NCBI GenBank assembly: GCA_910584945.1
Contig: CAJUDY010000008.1
Coordinates: 52,703 to 116,702, forward strand
DNA length: 64,000 bases
Source: an uncultured Lachnospiraceae bacterium
Lineage (GTDB): Bacteria > Bacillota > Clostridia > Lachnospirales > Lachnospiraceae
Direction of reading: 5' to 3'
The position numbers and the translations under genes were made by a program. Position 1 is the stretch's first letter. Every line of letters begins with the position of its first letter. Shown piece after piece: positions 16,329 to 24,202 of the stretch. The notes beneath the pieces are model-generated. The model was not told where the DNA came from. It saw nothing but the letters and a program-made list of their open reading frames with translations, and ran no database searches.

Positions 16329-17036
16329 ATGAATCAGTATCATGTGTTGGTAGTAGAAGACGACAAGGAAATTCGGGATGGAATCGAGATTTACTTAAAA
16401 AGCCAGGGCTATGAAGTTTACAAAGCGGCGGACGGGATCGAAGGACTGGAAGTGATCTACCGGGAAGAGATCCATCTGGCCATTGTGGATGTGATGATGC
16501 CCAGAAAGGACGGCATACAGATGGTGATGGAGATGCGCAAAGATTACGATTTTCCGGTGATCATGCTGTCGGCCAAATCCGAGGAAGTGGATAAGATCCT
16601 GGGGCTCAACATGGGCGCCGACGACTATGTGACCAAGCCCTTTACGCCTTTGGAGCTTCTGGCGAGGGTCAACTCCCAGCTCCGACGCTACAGCCGCTAT
16701 CTGGAGAAGCTGGCAAACGGCGGAAGGGAGGAAGGACATGTTTACCGGATCGGCGGCCTGGAGCTGGACGAAGAAAAAGTAGAGCTTCGGGTGGACGGAA
16801 ACCCGGTGAAGGTGACGCCCATGGAATACCGGATACTGCTGCTTCTGATGAAACATCCGGGCAGAGTTTTTTCCGCTGACGAGATCTACGAGCGGGTCTG
16901 GAATGAAAAAGCCGTGAATTCCGATACGATTATGGTCCATGTACGGAATATCCGGGAAAAAATAGAAATCAATCCGAAAAATCCAAAATATTTAAAGGTG
17001 GTGTGGGGTGTTGGCTATAAAATGGAAAAGCAGTAG
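16329..17036 (+). CDS. OmpR-family response regulator
   Basis: A 235-residue two-component regulator. The receiver domain (1-120) has VVEDD, the phospho-acceptor in LAIVDVMMPRKDG, and DDYVTKPFTPLELL. The winged helix (about 140-235) has KVTPMEYRILLLLMKHPGRV and NSDTIMVHVRNIREKIEINP. The start MNQYHVLVVEDD has AGGGAG about ten bases upstream; a longer reading from 16128 crosses the inverted repeat and is not credible. It overlaps the kinase gene by 29 bases. The cognate kinase is the large protein that follows. Confidence 0.92.
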   Translation: MNQYHVLVVEDDKEIRDGIEIYLKSQGYEVYKAADGIEGLEVIYREEIHLAIVDVMMPRKDGIQMVMEMRKDYDFPVIMLSAKSEEVDKILGLNMGADDYVTKPFTPLELLARVNSQLRRYSRYLEKLANGGREEGHVYRIGGLELDEEKVELRVDGNPVKVTPMEYRILLLLMKHPGRVFSADEIYERVWNEKAVNSDTIMVHVRNIREKIEINPKNPKYLKVVWGVGYKMEKQ

Positions 17037-19326
17037 CAAAAACAGTACGAAAGGCATGCTTCTGATTCTGGCGTGCGCGATGATTGTCTCTACGATCATG
17101 TGTAGCGCCTATCCTATGTTCCGGCAAAAGGCAAATCAGAATATCGCGCAATGGAAGGAAGAGCATCTTCAGGAAGAACAGGAACCTTCCTATATATATT
17201 TGGACGAGAATTTCCGAAGATATCTTCTGTCCTCTATCTACTATATGAATTATGAGATGACGCCGGATATGGACGCGGCGGCTTATTTTACTCAGAATTA
17301 TGACGTGGGTCGGCTGACGAACGAGGAGCAGCAGAGCATCAAGGAGGCGGCCTCCCGTCTGATGCGGAATATGCGCAATCAGTATACCTCCATGCAGAGC
17401 ATGTTTGATTACGCAAGCTATGCGGTGGGAGCGGAGAAGAGCTACGGTTCCAACGCGGATCTTCAGAACATCATCAACGGAAATCAGGAGGCGGCCAGAC
17501 AGTACTACGCCGCGGCCATTGTGATCACCTATGACAGCCGTGGAATTCCCCAGGTCCGGGATTCCTGGGGACTGGATTTCAACGAAGCAGAGCTTCTGGG
17601 CTACCTCCAGAAGGCCTCCATGAGCCGCCTGATGGAAGACAACGGGATGGATTCCGAATATGAATATACAGAAGTGTATGAGACGGTCACCGTGACCAGC
17701 GAGAGCGGCGAGACGTACGAGACGGAGATTCCGGTGGAAAAAGACCCGGAGCAGAACGATCTTTTGTTAAAATCCATTCCGGCTCCGGTGGTTCAGAACG
17801 CTACCTTTGCCTTTGGAATCTACAGCGGAGACGAAAATATCAACGCGGATTATGAGTGGAGAGACTACTGGATGGAGCGCAATTCGTATATGAGGAGCGG
17901 CTATCTCATCAGCGTCCTTGGAATCATCGGCGTCATGGGGATTCTGGCGCTGATCCTGCAGAATCTTCCGGCTCTGGAGCTTCGGAACAATCGTCTCTTC
18001 CGGCTTCCCACGGAACTGGTAACGTGTGTGGGGATGACAGGCTTTGCATTTACAGGAAGCGTTGTGGCATCGGACTTTGGCGTCTATACGATGACATCCG
18101 GCCTTGCGGAGGACTTTGAGGTCATCGGTTTCGGCCATTTTGCAGCCGGGGTGGCGACCGTGTTCGTCTGGGTCTTCTGGGCCTGCTTTGCCTTTTGCTG
18201 GTACTGGCTTGCCGCGTCCCTTCTGCCCTACTTCACACATCCTATCTTAGCCCTTCGGGAGAATCTGCTGTGTGTCAGCGTGTTAAGATGGGGGAAGAGA
18301 CTGTGGCTGCGCTTCTGGCGCTGGGCCACAGACGTGGAGGTGGATGAAAACCTCACCCGCAATATCTGGAAGGTTGTGGGGCTGAACGGAGTGATTGTGG
18401 CGTTCCTCTGCTGCATCTGGTTCGGCGGGGTTGTGGGCGCCGTGATCTACACCATTCTTCTGTATATCCTGATCAAAAAGAAGTGCGGTCAGATTCAGGG
18501 AGAATACGAGAAGCTTCTGTCCATGACCAGAACCATCGCTTCCGGGGATCTGAACGCGGAGAAGGATGAGGATATGGGGATCTTCAATCCCATTCGGGAT
18601 GAACTGGCGTCCATCCGGAGCGGTTTCCGCAAAGCGGTCAATGAGGAAGTGCGAAGCCGGAATATGAAGACAGAGCTGATCACCAACGTGTCCCATGACC
18701 TGAAAACGCCCCTGACCGCCATTATCACCTACGTGGACCTTCTGAAAAAAGAAGACATTACGGAGGAAGAGCGCAGGGACTATGTCGCGACGCTGGATAA
18801 AAAGTCCCAGAGACTGAAAGTGCTGATCGAGGATCTCTTCGAGGTCAGCAAGGCTACCAGCGACAATATCGTCATGAACTTTGAGGAAGTGGATCTGGTC
18901 AGCCTGATGAAGCAGGTGCGCCTGGAGAACGAAGATAAAATCAGGGAGAGTAAGCTGGACTTCCGCTGGAATCTGCCGGAAGAAAAGTGCATCCTGACCC
19001 TTGATCCCCAGAGAACCTTCCGGGTGATGGAGAACCTGGTCCAGAACATTCTGAAATACTCCATGCCCCATTCCCGGGTCTACATCGATCTGAAAGACAT
19101 CAGTCTGGAAGTGGTGGTAAGCTTTAAGAATATGTCCGCTGCGGAGATGAACTTCTCCCCGGAGGAGATCACCGAGCGCTTTGTCCGCGGGGACCTGTCC
19201 CGCAACACGGAAGGCAGCGGTCTGGGTCTTGCCATCGCTCAGAGCTTCACCGAACTGCAGAAAGGAACTTTCCAGGTGGAGACCGACGGCGATCTGTTCA
19301 AGGTGACCATCCGCTGGAAAAAATAA
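17008..19326 (+). CDS. Large multi-spanning sensor histidine kinase
   Basis: A 772-residue membrane kinase. One hydrophobic helix (about 17-33) is followed by a large extracellular domain (about 35-300), then four or five further helices (about 303-325, 338-358, 370-405, 448-488). The cytoplasmic part has an H-box in NVSHDLKTPLTAIITYVDLL (about 556), an N-box-like NLVQNILKYS and the G box EGSGLGLAIAQSF. The start is GTG at 17008, with AAAGGTGG five bases upstream; TTG at 17011 is also possible. The extracellular domain is not recognised. Its partner is the overlapping response regulator. Confidence 0.88.
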   Translation: MLAIKWKSSSKNSTKGMLLILACAMIVSTIMCSAYPMFRQKANQNIAQWKEEHLQEEQEPSYIYLDENFRRYLLSSIYYMNYEMTPDMDAAAYFTQNYDVGRLTNEEQQSIKEAASRLMRNMRNQYTSMQSMFDYASYAVGAEKSYGSNADLQNIINGNQEAARQYYAAAIVITYDSRGIPQVRDSWGLDFNEAELLGYLQKASMSRLMEDNGMDSEYEYTEVYETVTVTSESGETYETEIPVEKDPEQNDLLLKSIPAPVVQNATFAFGIYSGDENINADYEWRDYWMERNSYMRSGYLISVLGIIGVMGILALILQNLPALELRNNRLFRLPTELVTCVGMTGFAFTGSVVASDFGVYTMTSGLAEDFEVIGFGHFAAGVATVFVWVFWACFAFCWYWLAASLLPYFTHPILALRENLLCVSVLRWGKRLWLRFWRWATDVEVDENLTRNIWKVVGLNGVIVAFLCCIWFGGVVGAVIYTILLYILIKKKCGQIQGEYEKLLSMTRTIASGDLNAEKDEDMGIFNPIRDELASIRSGFRKAVNEEVRSRNMKTELITNVSHDLKTPLTAIITYVDLLKKEDITEEERRDYVATLDKKSQRLKVLIEDLFEVSKATSDNIVMNFEEVDLVSLMKQVRLENEDKIRESKLDFRWNLPEEKCILTLDPQRTFRVMENLVQNILKYSMPHSRVYIDLKDISLEVVVSFKNMSAAEMNFSPEEITERFVRGDLSRNTEGSGLGLAIAQSFTELQKGTFQVETDGDLFKVTIRWKK

Positions 19327-19344
19327 ATTATGATGGAATAAATT

Positions 19345-19382
19345 CGCCCGCCGGGATTGATTGCTTCCCGGCGGGCGTTATC
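19345..19382 (+). terminator. Intrinsic terminator after the sensor kinase
   Basis: An 11-bp perfect stem, CGCCCGCCGGG (19345-19355) with CCCGGCGGGCG (19367-19377), followed by TTATCT. Confidence 0.8.
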
Positions 19383-19535
19383 TATGCACACGGGTACCCA
19401 AAGGAAGATGGTCAGCAAGACTGACAGGCGCCCGGTGCGCGAGCTCTGCTCGATAAACGATGGAACGGCAGCGTGCGCAGTTGCCATCGGGTATCTTTGG
19501 TAATCATATGTATCTGGAAAACTACAGAATGCCGC
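19383..19535. other. Intergenic region with possible RNA structure
   Basis: No ORF with a ribosome site. Short self-complementary pieces occur (CGAGC/GCTCG near 19440-19455; GTGCGC repeated at 19436 and 19473). This may be a structured leader or decayed sequence. Confidence 0.3.
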
Positions 19536-19826
19536 TCAGCCGCCGACGGCCTGCTGTAACTCCTGGATCTGCTGACTGTGCGTTGTTGTTACCTTCTTCA
19601 AAAGCTGCACGTCGTCGTAGGCAGATTCCATCCTCTCGGTTGCCCTGACATAGCGCTCGAAGGTATCCAGATAGCAGGACTCGATGGTATTGAGGCGGGG
19701 CAGGATGACGTTATACAGAACATCTTCAATCGGTTTTAACCTGGCGTCCAGCTTCTCATCCAGCTTCTCATCCAGCTTCTTGTCCAGCATCTCCGATATG
19801 GCGTTCAATAATTCCCGGTCACTCAT
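19536..19826 (-). CDS. Small coiled-coil protein with KLDE repeats
   Basis: A 96-residue protein, almost wholly helical. After MSDRELLNAISEMLDKK comes the repeat KLDEKLDEKLDA, encoded by a near-perfect 12-base tandem repeat (about 19745-19785), then a heptad-rich C-terminus ending QQIQELQQAVGG. The start is set by AAAGGAGGATC upstream. The repeat unit can change in copy number by slippage, altering coiled-coil length. Similar short coiled-coil ORFs are frequent in Lachnospiraceae, function unknown. It is divergent from the first GT2 gene. Confidence 0.7.
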   Translation of the reverse strand: MSDRELLNAISEMLDKKLDEKLDEKLDARLKPIEDVLYNVILPRLNTIESCYLDTFERYVRATERMESAYDDVQLLKKVTTTHSQQIQELQQAVGG

Positions 19827-19974
19827 GATTATGATCCTCCTTTCTATTCTTGATAGCAGTATTATAGCATAGAAGAAAAACGTATGCAATAGAATTTTAT
19901 CGTATAATTAAAAGACGTTGACGGTGTATGGGGAATCCAATATAATAACGGTAAAAGAGATGGAGGAAGAAAAG

Positions 19975-21309
19975 ATGGAGCAGAAAATCAGACTTTCCCA
20001 GTGCATGATTGTAAAAAACGAAGAGAAAAATATCGAGCGCGCCCTGTCCTGGGGGAAGGACGTCATGTGGGAGCAGATTGTGGTGGATACCGGAAGCACG
20101 GATCAGACCGTCGCCGTGGCAGAAAGGCTGGGAGCGAAGGTTTTTCATTTTCCGTGGATCGACGACTTTTCAGCGGCGAAAAATTATGCGATCGAGCAGG
20201 CAAAAGGAGACTGGATCGTCTTTTTGGACGCGGACGAATATTTTTTACCGGAGGATGTGGAAAAGCTTCTGCCCCTTCTGGAAGGCTGGCAGCACAGCGC
20301 CTACCAGGCGGTGATCAGCGGGTGGATTCAGGTGGAGAAAGACGCGGACGTTCTGAAGGGCCGTAAAGAAGGAAAGCTGGAATGGCTCCAGACCGTTCGG
20401 GAGGACGGCAGCAGCGGCCTGTCTCTGGCGGGTACTCAGGTAAGAATTTTCCGCAACCAGCCGGGACTTCGCTATCAGGGAAGGATTCACGAAAGCCTGG
20501 TCACGGACCAGGGCCCGGTGTCCTGCGTGGACGCCAGCCGGGAACTGTCCGTCCTTCATACCGGATACTCTGCGGAAGAGATGCAGGGAAAGAAGAAAAC
20601 CGAGCGCAACATCGCGCTTTTAAAACAGGAACTGATGGAGCATCCTGGGGATTACAAGATCCTTGTCTGCCTGGGCGATTCGTATTTTCAGCAAAAGGAC
20701 TATCCGGAAGCGGCCCGCTGGTATGAGAAGGCGGCTTCCTGCTTTCCTGCGTCGCCCGTACAGGAGACCATCCAGGGGGCCATGATCTTCAAGCATCTGC
20801 TGCTGATCTACATGGATATTCCTGATGAGGAGGCGGTGATGCGTTCCTATCGCAAAGGAACCGCCTGTTTCCCCAAAGACGCGGACTACGATTACCTGAC
20901 CGGTCGGGATTTCGCCCTTCGAGGGCATTACAAGGAGGGGGCGGACCATCTGCAAAGAGCGCTGGTGCTGCTGGAGCAGTATGGGAGTGAAAGCCGCTCT
21001 GCGCTCCTTTCCCACAACCTTCTGGAAGCCTGGGAGCTTCTGATCCGGTGTCACAATGAGAACGGTGAGCTGAACCAGTGCGTCAGCTGCGCCGTCACCG
21101 TCCTCAAAGCCGCGCCCTATCGCATAGAGCCTCTAAAGCAGCTGCTTCTGGCTTTTCAAAAAGAGGGACAGGCGTCCGACTTACAGATCAAAGCCTTTCT
21201 GGGTAATTTCTATGATTTTCAAAAAGAAGAGGACCGGGAATTCGTAAAGACAGCGGCGCAGGAGATTATATATGGCGAGAGCTGTAGGGATTGGAATTCA
21301 AGATTATAA
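19975..21309 (+). CDS. GT2 glycosyltransferase with TPR-like C-terminus (copy 1, altered 3' end)
   Basis: First of six related proteins. Residues about 5-110 are a GT-A fold family 2 glycosyltransferase: SQCMIVKNEEKNIERALSWG, VVDTGSTDQT, and the metal-binding DxD in FLDADEYF. Residues from about 215 form TPR-like helical repeats (CLGDSYFQQKDYPEAARWYE). The start MEQKIRLSQ has GGAGG eight bases upstream. The C-terminus is abnormal: after KEEDREFVKTAAQEI, where the paralogues run on about 30 residues, this frame reads into the start of an AAA-ATPase relic (ATG at 21272) and stops. It is probably still functional in the catalytic part. Likely acceptor: flagellin or another surface protein (inference from place). 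Confidence 0.85.
   Translation: MEQKIRLSQCMIVKNEEKNIERALSWGKDVMWEQIVVDTGSTDQTVAVAERLGAKVFHFPWIDDFSAAKNYAIEQAKGDWIVFLDADEYFLPEDVEKLLPLLEGWQHSAYQAVISGWIQVEKDADVLKGRKEGKLEWLQTVREDGSSGLSLAGTQVRIFRNQPGLRYQGRIHESLVTDQGPVSCVDASRELSVLHTGYSAEEMQGKKKTERNIALLKQELMEHPGDYKILVCLGDSYFQQKDYPEAARWYEKAASCFPASPVQETIQGAMIFKHLLLIYMDIPDEEAVMRSYRKGTACFPKDADYDYLTGRDFALRGHYKEGADHLQRALVLLEQYGSESRSALLSHNLLEAWELLIRCHNENGELNQCVSCAVTVLKAAPYRIEPLKQLLLAFQKEGQASDLQIKAFLGNFYDFQKEEDREFVKTAAQEIIYGESCRDWNSRL
21272..21307 (+). pseudogene. N-terminal fragment of AAA-ATPase-like/PD-(D/E)XK gene
   Basis: Encodes MARAVGIGIQDYN, which matches the first residues of the intact gene at 60174 (MARTVGIGIQNFE). It then breaks into an inverted internal fragment. 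It overlaps the end of the GT2 gene out of frame, so the insertion altered that gene's 3' end. Confidence 0.8.
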
Positions 21310-21500
21310 CCGTGTACATAGGCTTCCTGCAGGGGGTATCGTATTCATCCAGCAGAATGACGACTTTTTTGCCGTAACAGCGCATCAGATATCTGGACAA
21401 TGCATGGAGGGCGTCCGTTGCCAGATAATTTTCCATCTCCGCGGATACTTTCTGATAATGCTCTTTTTCCTTTCCATTCAGGCGGTAACCTTCCAGATAT
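21308..21500 (-). pseudogene. Inverted internal fragment of AAA-ATPase-like gene
   Basis: Read on the minus strand from 21499 this encodes YLEGYRLNGKEKEHYQ and, further on, KKVVILLDEYDTP. The latter is the Walker B segment of the family; the gene at 60174 has QVILLLDEYDTPFQEAY in the same place. After TP one base is missing, which shifts the frame; adding it back restores LQEAYVHGYN. The piece is in the opposite orientation to the flanking N- and C-terminal fragments, so this locus is a scrambled pseudogene. Confidence 0.8.
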
Positions 21501-21756
21501 GAACCGGGTGACCCTTGCCACCTTCAGCAGTTTTGATACTGGCAGACAGCCGTCTGACTCGGAACCGGAGCGCTTTTACCACGGCTTTGTCCTTGGCCTG
21601 ATGGTCGACCTGGCGGACCGGTATCTCGTCCGTTCCAACCGGGAAAGCGGCTTCGGCCGCTACGATGTGATGCTGGAGCCCCGGAAAAAAGAAGACTACG
21701 CCTATATCCTGGAGTTCAAAGTAAAGAACCCTCGGAAAGAAAAGCATGAAAATTTC
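21499..21756 (+). pseudogene. C-terminal PD-(D/E)XK fragment of AAA-ATPase-like gene
   Basis: Encodes MNRVTLATFSSFDTG, FYHGFVLGLMVDLADRY and RYDVMLEP...YILEFKVKNPRKEK, the nuclease-like end of DUF1703/AAA-ATPase-like proteins, with Asp and ExK in place. The reading departs from family sequence after PRKEK at 21744. There is no start site or upstream domain in frame. Confidence 0.8.
21657..21744 (+). repeat. 88-bp diverged direct repeat, left copy
   Basis: Begins CCGCTACGATGTGA and runs through the PD-(D/E)XK core. A second copy with scattered substitutions lies at 22592-22679. The two flank the toxin-antitoxin pair. They come from two different copies of the same gene family. Confidence 0.75.
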
Positions 21757-21758
21757 TG

Positions 21759-21787
21759 TTGCAAAAGCGACGATAACCCCGTACAAT
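21759..21787 (+). promoter_or_regulatory. Probable promoter of the toxin-antitoxin operon
   Basis: TTGCAA (21759-21764), 17 bases, TACAAT (21782-21787). It lies just after the left direct repeat, about 140 bases before the antitoxin ATG. Confidence 0.5.
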
Positions 21788-21929
21788 ATAAGCAGAAAAG
21801 CGTGTATGTTGTAAAACAAGCCACACGAAAGTCTATAAACAGATTTTAGTCAAACGCTGATAAAGGCGGTGTTTCTTATGGGAACTTCAAGAGAAAGCAC
21901 AGGATTGAGATTAGGAGTGAGATGTTATT

Positions 21930-22178
21930 ATGTCAACATTACAAATGGAATTCATGAAAACCATAGAGGGATTGTCAGATGATACGATGCGGATGTTATT
22001 AGAAGTAGTCAGACAGGTTGTTCTTCCGCTGGATCATAAGAAAAATGTCGGCGCTTCGTCTGAACAACAGAGTAAATTGCGCAGACTGGGCAGCCTGAAA
22101 GGGCAGAAACTTATTTCAGAAGGGTATGATATAGATGAAAGTAATGATGAAATTGCTAAAATGTTCGGGGTAGATTGA
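21930..22178 (+). CDS. Probable antitoxin of a PIN-domain toxin
   Basis: An 82-residue protein directly before a PIN toxin and overlapping it in the ATGA arrangement usual for type II toxin-antitoxin pairs. The N-terminus (TLQMEFMKTIEGLSDDTMRMLLEVVRQ) is helical. The C-terminus resembles the toxin-wrapping tails of VapB-like antitoxins (KLRRLGSLKGQKLISEGYDI, then NDEIAKMFG). The DNA-binding fold cannot be assigned by eye. Base composition is more AT-rich than the neighbours, as expected for an acquired cassette. Confidence 0.75.
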   Translation: MSTLQMEFMKTIEGLSDDTMRMLLEVVRQVVLPLDHKKNVGASSEQQSKLRRLGSLKGQKLISEGYDIDESNDEIAKMFGVD

Positions 22179-22585
22179 TGATGAAAGTTTTGATTGATAC
22201 GCATATAGCGCTTTGGGCGTTGATGGATGATCCAAAGATGCCAAAAGCAGCAGAGCAAATTCTTATGGACGAAAATAATGATATATATTATAGTACGGCA
22301 TCTGTCTGGGAAGTTGCAATAAAACACTGTATCAGACCAGATAATATGATAGTGGATGCAAGGCTTTTTGAAAAAGGCTGTGAAGATAATGGCTATAGGG
22401 TTCTTCCTGTTTTTAATTGCCATACATTTGTGCTGGATTCGTTGAAACGCTCAGATAATGCTTCGAAACATAATGATCCGTTTGATCGTATTCTGATTTG
22501 TCAGTCAAAAACAGAGGGAATGAAATTCCTTACACATGATTCGTTACTTCCAGCTTATAATGAAGAATGTATTATTTATGTTTAG
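22178..22585 (+). CDS. PIN-domain toxin, VapC-like
   Basis: A 135-residue PIN-domain ribonuclease-type toxin. Acidic active-site residues fit: the first Asp in KVLIDTHIALWAL, Glu in SVWEVAIK, Asp in KHNDPFDRILICQ and a final Asp in FLTHDSLL. This variant (DTHIALW, then HxDPFDR) is the PIN group common in Bacteroides and Clostridia. The ATG overlaps the antitoxin TGA; TTG at 22175 and ATG at 22181 are alternatives. AT-rich. Its 3' end runs a few bases into the right-hand nuclease relic. Confidence 0.88.
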   Translation: MMKVLIDTHIALWALMDDPKMPKAAEQILMDENNDIYYSTASVWEVAIKHCIRPDNMIVDARLFEKGCEDNGYRVLPVFNCHTFVLDSLKRSDNASKHNDPFDRILICQSKTEGMKFLTHDSLLPAYNEECIIYV

Positions 22586-22823
22586 TCCCGACCGCTACGA
22601 TGTGACGCTGGAACCCCGGAAAAAAGGGGATCATGCCTGTCTCCTGGAGTTCAAAGTAAAGAATCCCCGAAAAGAAAAAAGCCTGAAAGAGACCATACAG
22701 AACGCGCTCCTGCAGATCGAGGACAAAAAGTATGAGGCGGACTTGGAGGCAAGAGGAATTCCGGCGGAGAAAATCCGGAAGTACGGGTTTGCGTTTGAGG
22801 GGAAAGAAGTGCTGATTGGGTGA
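22583..22823 (+). pseudogene. Second PD-(D/E)XK C-terminal relic
   Basis: Encodes RYDVTLEP..LLEFKVKNPRKEK and continues to the natural family end (KYGFAFEGKEVLIG, stop), so it preserves the last 75 or so residues of a DUF1703-type protein. It lacks everything before. It lies directly against the toxin stop codon. Part of the remains that surround the toxin-antitoxin pair. Confidence 0.8.
22592..22679 (+). repeat. 88-bp diverged direct repeat, right copy
   Basis: Partner of the repeat at 21657-21744, in the same orientation and equal in length, with about one difference in six bases by eye. Confidence 0.75.
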
Positions 22824-22855
22824 ATGGAAAGACTTTTGAAAGGGAGTGATGAAGA

Positions 22856-24004
22856 GTGAAGATATTGTTTGTGCAGTGGGACAGTATAGCGCAGAAAGAC
22901 TTAGAAGAGGCGTTTTTACAGGAAGGGCATGAACTTCTTTATGAGAAAATAACAAGCGAACAATTTTCTTACAGCAACCCCGAAGAGATTGAGAGAAAAC
23001 TGTCCGGGACGGTGAGCAAAGAGAAGCCGGACCTTGTTTTTTCGGTAAATTATTCTCCGGCTATCACAGAATTCTGTAGTAAAAAAAGATTGCGTTACGT
23101 TTCATGGATTTATGACAGTCCCTATGACTGGATGTATCTGGAATCCATTTTGGACCCATGCAATCAGGTCTATATGCTGGATAAAGAACTTTGCCAGGAG
23201 TTTCGCAGCGCAGGGATCAGGACGGTACAGTATCTGCCGATGGCGGCCAATACCGAGCGTCTAGACCGGGCGGCGGATGAGAATGTGTCGTATGTCTATG
23301 GAGTCTCTTTTGTTGGCGCGCTTTATATGGAAGCAGACCGCTTTTCCGGCAAAAAGAGCGCTTTGACAGATTATACAAAAGGATATATGGACGCTCTCGC
23401 GGAATCGCAGATGAAGATCGCGGGCTATAATTTTATTCCAGAAGTACTTGGGCCGATTTTGGACGAATTGTGCAAAGTGTATCCGAGATATCCGATCAAA
23501 GGAGATCTTCGAACGAACGCCTACTTTTGTGCGGAGTCGGTGGTCAACCCGTGGATTACAAGACTGGAGCGGGTGGATCTGCTGGAAGCGGTCGCAAAGA
23601 CTTATGGAGTGGATCTATTTACCCATAACCAAGTGTTTTCGCTGCCTAATGTGTGCAATCATGGACCGGTAGATTACTATGAAGAGATGCCGGTCGTCTT
23701 TCGGCAAAGTAAAATTAATCTGAACATCAGCAAACGGGGAATGAGGAGTGCTGTGCCGCTTCGCTGCTTTGACATCATGGGAAGCGGAGGATTTTTGCTA
23801 AGTAATTTTCAGTCCGGTTTTCTGGATCTTTTTGTGCCAGGGGAAGATTTCGTTTATTATGAAAATAAAGAAGATCTGCTTCAAAAGGTTGGGTACTATC
23901 TGACCCATGAACAGGAGCGACAGGAGATTACCCGGAGGGGGCATGATAAAGTCGCGGCCAATCATACCTATAGACACCGGGTAAGGCAGATGCTTGATTT
24001 TTGA
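22856..24004 (+). CDS. CgeB-like GT-B glycosyltransferase
   Basis: A 382-residue protein with the layout of CgeB/DUF3880 glycosyltransferases. The N-terminal Rossmann-like half opens MKILFVQWDSIAQKDLEEAF and has FSVNYSPAITEFC and SWIYDSPYDWM. The C-terminal half has SKINLNISKRGMRSAVPLRC, then FDIMGSGGFLLSNFQSG and a VYYENKEDLLQKVGYYL tail typical of family 1/4-like enzymes. The start is GTG at 22856 after GGGAGTGATGAAGA. It lies directly before flagellin gene 1 and separate from its promoter. Probably glycosylates flagellin or another surface protein; the sugar is unknown. Confidence 0.8.
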   Translation: MKILFVQWDSIAQKDLEEAFLQEGHELLYEKITSEQFSYSNPEEIERKLSGTVSKEKPDLVFSVNYSPAITEFCSKKRLRYVSWIYDSPYDWMYLESILDPCNQVYMLDKELCQEFRSAGIRTVQYLPMAANTERLDRAADENVSYVYGVSFVGALYMEADRFSGKKSALTDYTKGYMDALAESQMKIAGYNFIPEVLGPILDELCKVYPRYPIKGDLRTNAYFCAESVVNPWITRLERVDLLEAVAKTYGVDLFTHNQVFSLPNVCNHGPVDYYEEMPVVFRQSKINLNISKRGMRSAVPLRCFDIMGSGGFLLSNFQSGFLDLFVPGEDFVYYENKEDLLQKVGYYLTHEQERQEITRRGHDKVAANHTYRHRVRQMLDF

Positions 24005-24075
24005 TGCGCTTGGGAGCATAATACATGTTTCTGCTGTTCCCGGTGCGTGATTCACAAAAAATACACAAATTTCAC

Positions 24076-24103
24076 TTATCCCGCCAGCCCTTTTCGCCGA
24101 TAT
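24076..24103 (+). promoter_or_regulatory. Sigma-D-like promoter of flagellin gene 1
   Basis: GCCGATAT at 24096-24103 exactly matches the -10 element of flagellar sigma factors. TTAT lies 16 bases upstream (24076-24079). The GTG start is 99 bases downstream. Confidence 0.7.
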
Positions 24104-24162
24104 ATTGAATATCAAGTGAAATGATCACTGCAGTTCCGAATCAGTCAGATGGATGCAGGGAG

Positions 24163-24175
24163 GCAGAGGAGCTGC
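24163..24175 (+). promoter_or_regulatory. Candidate CsrA-binding hairpin, flagellin 1 leader
   Basis: GCAG and CTGC (24163-24166, 24172-24175) close a loop AGGAG, exposing GGA as CsrA prefers. A second GGA is in the ribosome site GGAAGGTGG at 24184. CsrA and FliW are encoded in the window. Confidence 0.5.
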
Positions 24176-24202
24176 GATACTATGGAAGGTGGTTGATAGA
24201 CA

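Noticed and set aside
18283..19071. 262-codon minus-strand ORF inside the sensor kinase gene
   Set aside because: Opposite a kinase with all motifs; low-quality composition and no ribosome site.
21272..22823. Insertion sequence at the scrambled locus
   Set aside because: No transposase or terminal inverted repeats seen; the pieces are explained by a broken AAA-ATPase/nuclease gene and a toxin-antitoxin pair.
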